Assembly: GCA_934167225.1 (NCBI GenBank)
Contig: CAKPLD010000004.1
Span: forward strand, 1 to 42,306
Reading direction: 5' to 3'
DNA from: an uncultured Clostridia bacterium
GTDB lineage: Bacteria > Bacillota > Clostridia > TANB77 > CAG-508
DNA length: 42,306 nt
Both the position numbers and the translations under genes were made by a program. The notes beneath the pieces were generated by a model that had not been told where the DNA came from, did not search any database, and was given only the letters and a program-made list of their open reading frames with translations. Each line of letters begins with the position of its first letter. Position 1 is the first letter of the stretch. This document shows positions 17,118-26,454 of this stretch, piece by piece.

Positions 17118-18638
17118 CTATTTTTTTACATAATATACATTTTCAACAGTAACCTGTAATTTTTTATAATTACCTATCTCATCTGGATAGTTAGCCTGTT
17201 TTAATGTAGATATATCTTGAATTTTATTTCCATTATTATCTAAATATGTTTTTTCTTCATCATTTATAATTATTATATAGTCATCTTCTGTTTGAATATT
17301 TGGTTTTTCAACACTTACAACTTGTTTCATTTCTGATGAATAAAATTCACTAGTATTTTCGCCTTTAGAAACTGCTTGAACTATATTTTTACCTTTTATT
17401 TTTTGTAAAGAACTATATTTCATATCTAGTATTACTTTTCCATTACTATTTATTACACCAAGATTTCCGTTATCATCTGTTGCTACAAAATAATTTCCAT
17501 ATAAATATTCTATATATCTATAATTTTCATCTACTAATTTGTTGCCATCTTTATCTATAATTCCATAATACATAATATTGTTGTTTAAAATTGTTGATAT
17601 TTTATAATCATCATTTTCTGTTTTATATACAACTCTATTATAGTTTATATCTACCACATTTCCTTGATTGTCATATACTTTATTGTCATTTGCAGATTTT
17701 GCATATAAATAGATTCCCTTTGATTCTATTGATTCTTTTTCTACTGGTATTATTATTTTTCCTTCTAATGATGCAACTCCATATTTTTTATTTTTTTGTA
17801 GAATTATTACATTATTATCGTCATATGACATTGATTGATAATCATTTGGTATTATACTTTTCTTATTTTTGTATAGGCCAAATTTTCCATTTTCAGATGC
17901 TATTAAATATATGTTTTTATCATCTTCTTTTGATATTCTTTCTATTTCATTATATTTTGTATCTAGAATCTTTTTGTTTTTGTATGTTATATATCCACAT
18001 TTAAATCCATCATCTGTTTTTGTGTATACAATAAATCCTGATTTTTTGTATTCATCTTTTTCAGTGTAATATTCGTCTGATGTTATTTTATCATATTCTG
18101 TTTTTACCAATATGTTTCCTTTTAAATCTATTACTCCATATTTTTCGTCTTTTGATACTAAGAATTTTCCTTCAGTTGGTTGCAAATTTTCAATTGAATC
18201 ATATATATTTTTTGTTATTTGTTTTCCTTCTAAAGTAATCAAACCGTATTTTCCATCTTTTTGATACCTTAATACACTTTTTTCATATGCAAGGGTACTT
18301 GCTACACTTTTTAATTTTATTGGTTCTATATTTTCGTATTCTGAAAATTTTTGTTCTTTTTTCGAATTTATTACTTCTGCTTTTTGCCCATTATAACATA
18401 TAAATATGTCTTTTTCTGGATTTGGTATTATTATGCTTGTGTAGTTTGGATCTATTACTGTATTTCCTTCTTTGTCTATTACTCCATATTTGTCATTTTC
18501 TTGTAAAATATAATAGTTGTATTCTTTTACTTCATCTATTTTGTAATTATATTTCTTTTCTTTTATTTTTTGTACAATTAAAATTGCTCCTATTATTATA
18601 ATTACTATCAATAGTATGGATAAAACTTTTTTCTTCAT
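17118..18638 (-). CDS. Membrane-anchored WG-repeat protein (second copy)
   Basis: 506 residues: a short basic start (MKKK), one membrane helix (about 5-25, VLSILLIVIIIIGAILIV), then about eight WG-type repeats, for example KYGVIDKEGNTVIDPNY, KYGLITLEGKQITKNIYD, KYGVIDLKGNILVKTEYD and YYGIIDKDGNKLVDENY. Same architecture as the protein at 12474-13988 but strongly diverged, so they are paralogues rather than a recent duplication. The start follows GAGGAAACAGAA. It has its own promoter and terminator, so it is a single-gene unit. The repeat domain is predicted outside the membrane; function is unknown. Confidence 0.88.
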   Translation of the reverse strand: MKKKVLSILLIVIIIIGAILIVQKIKEKKYNYKIDEVKEYNYYILQENDKYGVIDKEGNTVIDPNYTSIIIPNPEKDIFICYNGQKAEVINSKKEQKFSEYENIEPIKLKSVASTLAYEKSVLRYQKDGKYGLITLEGKQITKNIYDSIENLQPTEGKFLVSKDEKYGVIDLKGNILVKTEYDKITSDEYYTEKDEYKKSGFIVYTKTDDGFKCGYITYKNKKILDTKYNEIERISKEDDKNIYLIASENGKFGLYKNKKSIIPNDYQSMSYDDNNVIILQKNKKYGVASLEGKIIIPVEKESIESKGIYLYAKSANDNKVYDNQGNVVDINYNRVVYKTENDDYKISTILNNNIMYYGIIDKDGNKLVDENYRYIEYLYGNYFVATDDNGNLGVINSNGKVILDMKYSSLQKIKGKNIVQAVSKGENTSEFYSSEMKQVVSVEKPNIQTEDDYIIIINDEEKTYLDNNGNKIQDISTLKQANYPDEIGNYKKLQVTVENVYYVKK

Positions 18639-18674
18639 TTCTGTTTCCTCTTTTCTTTTTTATTTTCCCTTCTT

Positions 18675-18703
18675 ATAATACAATATATATAAAAGAATTT
18701 CAA
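18675..18703 (-). promoter_or_regulatory. Promoter for the second WG-repeat gene
   Basis: On the minus strand TTGAAA (18698-18703), a 17-base spacer and TATTAT (18675-18680), about 37 bases before the start codon. Confidence 0.7.
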
Positions 18704-18744
18704 GTCTTTTTTTTATTACACCTGCAATTCGAAATAAAATCATG

Positions 18745-18791
18745 AAAAAAATACTAGGAAGCCATGTAAAGCTTTTCCTAGTATTTTTTAT
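18745..18791 (-). terminator. Intrinsic terminator of the downstream surface-protein operon
   Basis: AATACTAGGAA and TTCCTAGTATT form an 11-bp stem followed on the minus strand by a run of seven T. It starts a few bases past the stop of the 2552-residue surface protein gene. A-rich sequence on the other side makes it potentially bidirectional. Confidence 0.92.
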
Positions 18792-18795
18792 TATT

Positions 18796-21700
18796 TTACA
18801 ATACAAACTTCTTAATCACAACAACCCCTGCCACAACAACTACAAGCATTCCAATTGTTACAACATAAACTGTGTAATCTTTATTTTTACCAGTTGGAGG
18901 TGTAATTGTAAGAATTGCAGTATCATCATCTGGTTCGCTTGTTAGAGTATCATCTACAACCAGACTTCCACTATCACTTGAATATTGAGGATTGAATGTT
19001 TTATTAGTTATTGCTAAAATTTCTGAATAACTATTCCATCCTAAATTTGAAGTTGTGCTAGAACTTGGCATTAGTCTACTTACTGTAATGTTATATTCTA
19101 CTTCTGATTCTGAATTATCATCAGGATTTGCAGAACTTGGCTCCAAGTATTTTAGTGTCTTTGGTATTAATAGCTTGCTTGGATATTTTTTGTTTGCATT
19201 TATAACGCCATCTACAAAATAATCTTCTTTTCTAGCATTTGGATTATCTGCCGTTTTGTATTCATCTGTTGCTTCTATGTCTTCACTATTTGAAACATAT
19301 CCACATGAATTTTCAGAAATATAATCTATTATTTTGGTTACTGCTGTTCTAACTGCTGTTGCAGAGCCTTTTTCACCTGTTGTATAATATTCTTTTGTTG
19401 CATAATCTAATTCTGATTTATTTAATATTTTTATAGCATAAGAAACTTCTACTGTTGCACCATAAATATTTGCATAATCTGTTTCTAGTTTTACAGTTGA
19501 ATTACCCATATCTGTTATATATTGAGATACATTTTGATCTGATGGATTTCCATTTACTAGATTTGTACCATTAGATAATGTTAACTTAACATTTGTTATT
19601 GTTTTTTCTAGTTGAATGTCTGTATGAGGTCTTTCGATAATTCCGAAACTCATTCCTGAACAATCTGTTTTCAAATCGTTGAATTCTTTGTCTGTTACTT
19701 GATATGCGTCATTTCCAACATATTCGAAACCTACATCCATATTTGGACTTTGAGCATTTATTACCATTTTGGCAATTATTGTTGAGTTATTTATTTCTTT
19801 ATTTTCGCCCAATGTTGTTCTATAAGCAATTATATCATCAACTTTTGTTCCTGTACCATCTTCTCCATATACTATTCCAGAACGGTCTGTTGCTATAGAT
19901 GTATTTCCCTCCATATTTAAGTACCATTGTGACTCATTTGTTGCATCTTTTGTAAATATAGTTGATTTATAGTTATTTACATTAATTGCTTCTGCTTGTC
20001 CTGTAATTTTTGTTGCAACTGTATCTGCTGAATTTACATCTTGTATTTCTGTATGTCCGTCACCATATGTGAATTTTAAGTAGTATTTACCTGGAACTAC
20101 ACCTTTTAATTCGTATCTACCATTTTCGTCTGCTTTTACAACTGCCTTTTGTTTACAACGTTCCCATTTTCCTGTTGCTATATTTTGCTTTTGTTCATCA
20201 CCATATAAGTATGCTTCTTCATCTTGTCTTCCGTCTTTGTCTGCGTTTCCGGTATCTTCTGCATTCATTAAACTTACTACAACATCTGATAATGTTTTTT
20301 CTGTTGAACTGTCAAATTTACCGTCACCTATTCTTTCGTCTCCTCTTGAATCATCTTTTCCATCTTCAAAAACTGTTCCCGAAATTGTTCTTGTACTGAA
20401 TAACTGCCATTTTAAGTATAATGAACCATTTTCTCTTTCTTCGTCTAAAGATATGTGGTTATATGTGTTGTTGTCTTTCCAGTTTTTGTCTTTTCTTGTG
20501 TATTTATGGTATCCTACAGATTTTGCTACTGTTGGACTTTCTCCAAGTTGTTCATCTGTTAGAAGGCTTGTTAAAGCTTGATCTGTTACTTTAAATTGTA
20601 TGTATGTGCTTTCTGTTCCTCCTGATTCTATTCCTTGGCTAAATTTAGTGTCATTTATGTTATATTGTGCAGTATTAGCCGATGTATTACTCCATCTTGA
20701 AATAGCATTGTGAATGCCTTCATCATCTCCACTTAATTTATCATGTGATAATTCATATCTGCTTGTATCATAAGTATTTATTAAACTCTTTAAGCATAGT
20801 GCTTGTTCACTATATATGTCTTCTTCGTTTTCTGCTGTGTTATTATGAACACTTATTTTATATACAACATAAATTTTATATGAGTCTGTACTATTTGCCT
20901 TATTGTATATTACATCAGATGGATATACCTTTTGTGTAAACGATTTTTTCGAGTTTTGGAATTTTACTGTTGATTGTGTTGCTCCTTCTTCTGTTACTGC
21001 ATCTTCTCCATATTTGTATGTAAATGTATAATTTCCTTTTGTCATTTTTACATATTCAATTTCTTCTCCAATTTGATGATCTGGAGTGAATTTTTCAATA
21101 AGTCCTAAATTTACATTTTCTATAGAGTTTGTTTGTTCATTATAGTATCCTGTTAATAACCTTGTATTTAAGTCTCCTTTTGCATTATTTGCAAGTGTTT
21201 CCTTATTTAAGTTATTAATATGTCCTTTGTATGTTATAGCTGAACCTGGTGTATTTCCTTCTGTTCCTGTTAGATTATTGTCATTTAACTCATTTTCAGT
21301 TATTTCCTCTTCTTGTGCTTTTGAATTGATGGTTATTTTATCATTTCCACCTTCAAATGGATTTACAACTATATATTTTGTATTGTCATATACAAATTCT
21401 ACATAGTAATTTGCAATTTCCCAATATGTTAGTTTTCTACCTATGTTTTCTGCGTTAAATACATATTCTCCACCATTTTTTGTTTCGGCTGTTGCTATTT
21501 CTTTTCCATCTTTATTAATTAGTCTTACTTTTACTCCATCTAATAATTTATCTTCATTAGATTGTGTATATAAATGATCGTAATTATTAAGTTTAGTATC
21601 TCGTTTATCGACCCATACCTTACCTTTTATACTATCAATATATTTATAGTTACCTACTTCATATGTAATATTATCACCTAATTCATAGTTGATGGTTGTT

Positions 21701-24700
21701 GTTCCTAAATATGCCCAATCGCCATTTCCTAGGTCTTGTGAACCTTGGTTTTGTTTATGGTATCCATCTTGTTTTGTTATATCATAACCATTTGGAGCTT
21801 TTGTTTCATATACATAGTATGTTCCATATCTTAAGTGGTCAATTGTTACTTTTCCATCTTTGTCTGTAGTAAATTCGTCGGCTTCTTTAAATGATCCAAC
21901 ATCATATTTTGTTTTTCCATTAGATAAGGTTACCTTTTTAACCCATCCTGTTTTTCCATCTTTAGCTACTTTTCCATATAATTTTACTTTTGCACCTTCT
22001 AGATATATATCGTCATTTGCACCTAAGTCATTCTTATATGTTGCATCTTTTTTGATAATTGTTAAATCTCCTAAAGAGTGTTCGTTCTTAGCAGTAAATG
22101 ATATAGTTGTTCCTGTTTCAGTTGTTATTTCTGTTGATCCCATATATACCCATTCATTTCCAAGGAAGTCACCTTGATAATCTTCTGGTTTTCCTTGTAA
22201 ATATTGTTCTTCTTGTTCTAGTAATTCATAGTCTCCACCTGCTGTTACTTCATATACATGACAAGTTCCATAAGATAATATGTTTTTAACAGTTACGGTT
22301 CCATCATTTCCTGTTTTAAATTCGTATGCTTCTTTTACATTAGTTGTTACTGTTCCATCTTGTTTTAACCATACATAAGTATTTTTTTCATATGTTGTTC
22401 CCTTTTGTTTGAATTTTCTGCTTAATTTTTGTAATACTTTAAATCCTGCACCTGAAACTTTTTCATTTTTATTTTTATCTATTTTAGTAATTGTTAAGTC
22501 TCTTGGTGTTTGTGGTTTTTGTTTTACAGCATTTATATTTACTGTATTTGATTTACTATCTGCTGTTGTTAAATATACACATTCATCATAAGCAGTATTT
22601 CCTGCAAATCCATTTGGATCTTTGCTATCTGGATATAGTAGCCTTTGGTCTTCTAAGTCATATCCTTCTGGAACATCAATTTCATAGATATAATATGTTC
22701 CTCTTCTTAGTTTTTCTATTGTTGCTTTACCATCAGAACCAGTTGAATATGTTTTTGCTTCGTTGTAATTTGATGTAACTGTTCCATCTGCTTTTATCCA
22801 GCCTTTTCCTATTGTAGTTTCTCCATATACTTTTAATTTAACACCTTGTATTTTTTTGTTTGTGTTATTTAGATCAACTTTTTCTATTATAATTTTTCCT
22901 TGTGGATATTGCATTCTTCCTGATAGGATTGCTGTATTAAAGCTACATCCTATTGTTCCTATATAAACCCCTTTTCCATAATCTTTGTTTCCTGCAAACT
23001 TATTTGGATCATTACTGTCTGGATATACTTCTCTTTGATCTTCTAGCTCATATCCTTCTGGTGTTGCAATTTCGTATATATAGTATGTTCCTCTTCTTAT
23101 ATTTTTTGCAGTTATTGTTCCATCGTCCCCTGTTGTAAATGTTGTACTAGATTTGTAATCTGCTAGTGTTCCGTCTGCTTTTAACCAGCCTTTTCCTATT
23201 GTAGAATCTCCATATATTTTAAGTTGAACTCCTTTTATTTTCTTGTTGGTATCATTTTTATCAACCTTTTCAACTTTTATGCTTCCTTCTGGGTATTGCT
23301 TATTTCCTGTACTTATTCCCACGCTTGAATTACAGCTTACTTTTGTTATATATACAGCTTTTCCATATTCTGCTTTTCCTGCAAATCCGTTTGAATCTCT
23401 GCTGTCTGCATATACAGTTCTTTGATCTTCTAAGTCATATCCTTCTGCTGTAGCTGTTTCATATACATAGTATGTTCCTTTTCTTAAGTGATTTACTGTT
23501 GCAAATCCATCTTTTCCAGTAACAAATGTATCTGCTTTATCAAATGTTGTTAATGTTCCATCAGCTTTTACCCATCCTTTTCCTCCAGAAGTATCTCCAT
23601 ATACTTTTAAGCTAACTCCTGCAATTTTTTGTGTGCTATTATCTTTATTTACCTTTTCTATTTTTATACTTCCTTCTGGATATTGTTTCTTAGCTGGTAA
23701 TTTTACAGTTGTCGAATTACATTCAGCTTTTCCTAAATATACACATTTGTCGTATTTATCATTTCCAGCAAATCCGTTTGGATCATTACTATCTGCATAT
23801 ATTTGTCTTTGGTCATCTAAGTTATATCCATCTGCTGCTGATACCTCATAGATATAATATGTTCCTCTTTTTAAATTACTTGCTGTAACTATTCCATTTT
23901 GACCTGTTACATATGTGTTAGCAGATTGATAATCTCCAATAGTCCCATCTGCTTTTATCCAACCTTTTCCTGTTGAGGTATCTCCGTAAAGTTTTAATTT
24001 AACTCCACTGATTTTTTTGTTGACATCATCTTTTGAAACCTTTTCTATTGTTAATGATCCACTTGGACATTGTCTTTTCCCTGCTAATTTAACAGATGCT
24101 GAATTACATTCTATGTTTCCCAAATATACTGCTTTTCCATATTCTGTTTTTCCTGCAAATCCATTTGGATCGTTACTATTTGGATATATAGATCTTTGAT
24201 CTTCTAAGTCATATCCACTTGCTGTACCTATTTCATATACATAGTATGTTCCTCTTCTTAATTTAGTTGCTGTTACTGTTCCTTTGTCTCCTGTTACAAA
24301 TGTCTTTCCATCTGAATATGAACCTACTGTTCCATCTCCTTTTACCCAACCATTTCCAGATGAAGTCTTTCCGTATATTTTTAAACTTACTCCTTTTATT
24401 TTTATACTGTCATCACTTTTTCCTATTTTTTCAATAGTTAAATCTCCATATGGATATTGTCTCTTTGCTGCTAGTTTTACAGCATTTGAGTTACATTCTA
24501 CATTTCCAAGGTAAACAGCTTTTCCATATTCTGTTTTTCCTGCAAATCCATTTGGATCACTACTGTCTGGATATGCAGCTCTTTGATCATTTAGATCGTA
24601 TCCTTCTGCAACACCTATTTCATAAGCATAATAGGTTCCTCTTCTTAAGTTTCCTGCTGTTATTGTTCCATTTTGTCCTGTTACAAAAGTTTTTCCTTCT

Positions 24701-26454
24701 GCATATGTTCCTAGTGTTCCATCTTCTTTTACCCAGCCATTTCCTTCTGAAGTTTTTCCATATATTTTAATGCTTACTCCACTAATTTTTTTGTTATCAT
24801 CTGTTTTTGATATTTTCTCTACAGTTACCGAACCATATGAGTATTGTACCATTCCATTTATGTTTATAGTATCATTTGCACTGTTTGTCGTTGTTAAATA
24901 TACACATTTACCATAATCTGTTTTTCCAGCAAATCCATTTGGATCTTTATTATCTGTATATACAGATCTTTGATCTTCTAGGTTGTATCCTTTTGCTGTT
25001 TCAACCTCATATATGTAATATGAACCATTTTGTAAATTTTCAAAAGATGCTCTTCCATCTGCTCCTGTTTCATATGTGGCAGATTGGCCATAGTTTGTCG
25101 TAAGTGTCCCATCTGTTTTAAGCCATCCATTTCCATTTGCAGTTTTTCCATAAACTTTTAATTTAACACCTTGTATTTTTTGCTTACTATTTTCTTTACT
25201 TACTTTTTCTATTGTTATTTTTCCATTTACTGTATGTGTTATTGGGTATGTTACTACCCCCTGCAAAGTTGTTGTTTTGGCTGAAGCAGTTCCTACACCC
25301 AATTGTTGTGTAAATCTTGATCCTCTAACAAACAACCATCTACTTTTGTAAAACTCTATTGGCACTTGAGTAAATTCAATATTGTAACTTGAATTGGCTG
25401 AAGGTATAACATCATTTTTTATAGCTAAATAGAAATATTCCCAACGTGGTGCATTTTTCCAATCTTTTTTCCATATAGATGAATCGTTGTAGTCCCCTGT
25501 TCCTACTTTTACCCAATAAATATCTTCTGTATTATCAGTTGTATATTTTTTTCCATTTATACTTATACTTTCTATACCATTTAAAGAACTAAATGACATT
25601 CTAAATGGACCAACCATAGTATAACCTTTGTTGTTTATATTGACATTGTATTGTTTTCTTTCTTCCGCTGAATATTCAGATTTATTTTCCATATATTCAT
25701 ATTTATCAACTTTTGTAGCATATTCTTCCACTTTTTTCTTTACTGTAGCAAGTACTTTTTCTTGTCCTCCATCGTCATTATACTCTACATTTCCTGGCAC
25801 AAATAATGTATCTACTGGTATAATTCTATCATTATTATCTTTTCCACTTACCAGGTCTTTAATTATCTCTACAACCATTCTCTTATGTCCTGTCCATTCC
25901 TGGTCAAGATTTTCACCAGCATTGGTTTCATACGAATTTAGGTAAAGAGCATAACTCAATTTTGCAGCATATTCTGTTGCCTTCTCATGTTCAACTTTTT
26001 CAGTGTTGTTTTTTAATACTGGTCTTCTTGTATCCCAATCGAATTCAACATCTACTGCATTTATTATTCTATATACGTGTTCACTACCTGTTTTGTCTGC
26101 TTTATTATGTGCTAAACACCATCCACTTCTAAATGATATTGGTTCTGGATCACCCCTAAAAGTTAATGTTGTTTTATCAAGACCATCGTCATTCCAATAC
26201 CATTTGTTGATTAAATCTTCTCTATATGTTTCATCATAGGTTATATTTTTCACGAAATCACCAATATCTTGTGCTTCGCCATTATATTTAAGTGGTTTCC
26301 AAGTTTCTTTTAATGTTGTTCCTCCTTCGTTTACATAATGAACTTCATCTCCACTAGTCGAAAAGGTCCCTGCTAAACTTATTGTTGCAGTTATTAATAT
26401 AAGTCCTACAATAAATGTTACGATTCCTACTATATATTCATTTTTTTTGGTCAC
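18796..26454 (-). CDS. Giant surface protein with nine CnaB-type repeats and TPPTG sorting-like signal
   Basis: 2552 residues. Order: an N-terminal membrane/signal helix (about 7-30), an unassigned head domain (about 35-400) with GWCLAHNK, nine CnaB/SpaA-type repeats (about 408-1598; seven are close copies of about 129 residues), an SdrD B-like domain (GKVWVDKRDT), a long unassigned region, a second B-like domain (SGTVFEDGKDDSRGDERIGDG), then the C-terminal TITPPTGKNKDY, a hydrophobic helix and a short basic tail. The TPPTG is an LPXTG-like variant, so sortase anchoring is probable; no sortase gene is in the window. The start is GTG, overlapping the TAG stop of the upstream stalk gene by one base, with GGTGAGGAG before it, implying translational coupling. 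Probably an adhesin or pilus-like surface fibre; the ligand is unknown. Confidence 0.88.
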   Translation of the reverse strand: MTKKNEYIVGIVTFIVGLILITATISLAGTFSTSGDEVHYVNEGGTTLKETWKPLKYNGEAQDIGDFVKNITYDETYREDLINKWYWNDDGLDKTTLTFRGDPEPISFRSGWCLAHNKADKTGSEHVYRIINAVDVEFDWDTRRPVLKNNTEKVEHEKATEYAAKLSYALYLNSYETNAGENLDQEWTGHKRMVVEIIKDLVSGKDNNDRIIPVDTLFVPGNVEYNDDGGQEKVLATVKKKVEEYATKVDKYEYMENKSEYSAEERKQYNVNINNKGYTMVGPFRMSFSSLNGIESISINGKKYTTDNTEDIYWVKVGTGDYNDSSIWKKDWKNAPRWEYFYLAIKNDVIPSANSSYNIEFTQVPIEFYKSRWLFVRGSRFTQQLGVGTASAKTTTLQGVVTYPITHTVNGKITIEKVSKENSKQKIQGVKLKVYGKTANGNGWLKTDGTLTTNYGQSATYETGADGRASFENLQNGSYYIYEVETAKGYNLEDQRSVYTDNKDPNGFAGKTDYGKCVYLTTTNSANDTININGMVQYSYGSVTVEKISKTDDNKKISGVSIKIYGKTSEGNGWVKEDGTLGTYAEGKTFVTGQNGTITAGNLRRGTYYAYEIGVAEGYDLNDQRAAYPDSSDPNGFAGKTEYGKAVYLGNVECNSNAVKLAAKRQYPYGDLTIEKIGKSDDSIKIKGVSLKIYGKTSSGNGWVKGDGTVGSYSDGKTFVTGDKGTVTATKLRRGTYYVYEIGTASGYDLEDQRSIYPNSNDPNGFAGKTEYGKAVYLGNIECNSASVKLAGKRQCPSGSLTIEKVSKDDVNKKISGVKLKLYGDTSTGKGWIKADGTIGDYQSANTYVTGQNGIVTASNLKRGTYYIYEVSAADGYNLDDQRQIYADSNDPNGFAGNDKYDKCVYLGKAECNSTTVKLPAKKQYPEGSIKIEKVNKDNSTQKIAGVSLKVYGDTSGGKGWVKADGTLTTFDKADTFVTGKDGFATVNHLRKGTYYVYETATAEGYDLEDQRTVYADSRDSNGFAGKAEYGKAVYITKVSCNSSVGISTGNKQYPEGSIKVEKVDKNDTNKKIKGVQLKIYGDSTIGKGWLKADGTLADYKSSTTFTTGDDGTITAKNIRRGTYYIYEIATPEGYELEDQREVYPDSNDPNKFAGNKDYGKGVYIGTIGCSFNTAILSGRMQYPQGKIIIEKVDLNNTNKKIQGVKLKVYGETTIGKGWIKADGTVTSNYNEAKTYSTGSDGKATIEKLRRGTYYIYEIDVPEGYDLEDQRLLYPDSKDPNGFAGNTAYDECVYLTTADSKSNTVNINAVKQKPQTPRDLTITKIDKNKNEKVSGAGFKVLQKLSRKFKQKGTTYEKNTYVWLKQDGTVTTNVKEAYEFKTGNDGTVTVKNILSYGTCHVYEVTAGGDYELLEQEEQYLQGKPEDYQGDFLGNEWVYMGSTEITTETGTTISFTAKNEHSLGDLTIIKKDATYKNDLGANDDIYLEGAKVKLYGKVAKDGKTGWVKKVTLSNGKTKYDVGSFKEADEFTTDKDGKVTIDHLRYGTYYVYETKAPNGYDITKQDGYHKQNQGSQDLGNGDWAYLGTTTINYELGDNITYEVGNYKYIDSIKGKVWVDKRDTKLNNYDHLYTQSNEDKLLDGVKVRLINKDGKEIATAETKNGGEYVFNAENIGRKLTYWEIANYYVEFVYDNTKYIVVNPFEGGNDKITINSKAQEEEITENELNDNNLTGTEGNTPGSAITYKGHINNLNKETLANNAKGDLNTRLLTGYYNEQTNSIENVNLGLIEKFTPDHQIGEEIEYVKMTKGNYTFTYKYGEDAVTEEGATQSTVKFQNSKKSFTQKVYPSDVIYNKANSTDSYKIYVVYKISVHNNTAENEEDIYSEQALCLKSLINTYDTSRYELSHDKLSGDDEGIHNAISRWSNTSANTAQYNINDTKFSQGIESGGTESTYIQFKVTDQALTSLLTDEQLGESPTVAKSVGYHKYTRKDKNWKDNNTYNHISLDEERENGSLYLKWQLFSTRTISGTVFEDGKDDSRGDERIGDGKFDSSTEKTLSDVVVSLMNAEDTGNADKDGRQDEEAYLYGDEQKQNIATGKWERCKQKAVVKADENGRYELKGVVPGKYYLKFTYGDGHTEIQDVNSADTVATKITGQAEAINVNNYKSTIFTKDATNESQWYLNMEGNTSIATDRSGIVYGEDGTGTKVDDIIAYRTTLGENKEINNSTIIAKMVINAQSPNMDVGFEYVGNDAYQVTDKEFNDLKTDCSGMSFGIIERPHTDIQLEKTITNVKLTLSNGTNLVNGNPSDQNVSQYITDMGNSTVKLETDYANIYGATVEVSYAIKILNKSELDYATKEYYTTGEKGSATAVRTAVTKIIDYISENSCGYVSNSEDIEATDEYKTADNPNARKEDYFVDGVINANKKYPSKLLIPKTLKYLEPSSANPDDNSESEVEYNITVSRLMPSSSTTSNLGWNSYSEILAITNKTFNPQYSSDSGSLVVDDTLTSEPDDDTAILTITPPTGKNKDYTVYVVTIGMLVVVVAGVVVIKKFVL
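22500..25240 (-). repeat. Tandem array of seven ~387-bp CnaB-encoding units
   Basis: Seven units begin (in the direction of translation) near 25231, 24843, 24456, 24066, 23680, 23290 and 22905, each opening with a G-x-I/L/V-x-I/V-E-K pattern. Each holds VYGxTxxGxGWxKxDGT, RRGTYYxYEI, GYxLEDQR, DPNGFAG and a VYL line. Unit period is about 129-130 codons. Two more divergent CnaB units follow (to about 21660). Such arrays readily gain or lose units by recombination. Confidence 0.85.

Noticed and set aside
22500..25240. CRISPR array
   Set aside because: The unit of about 387 bp is coding throughout, in frame, and encodes CnaB domains.
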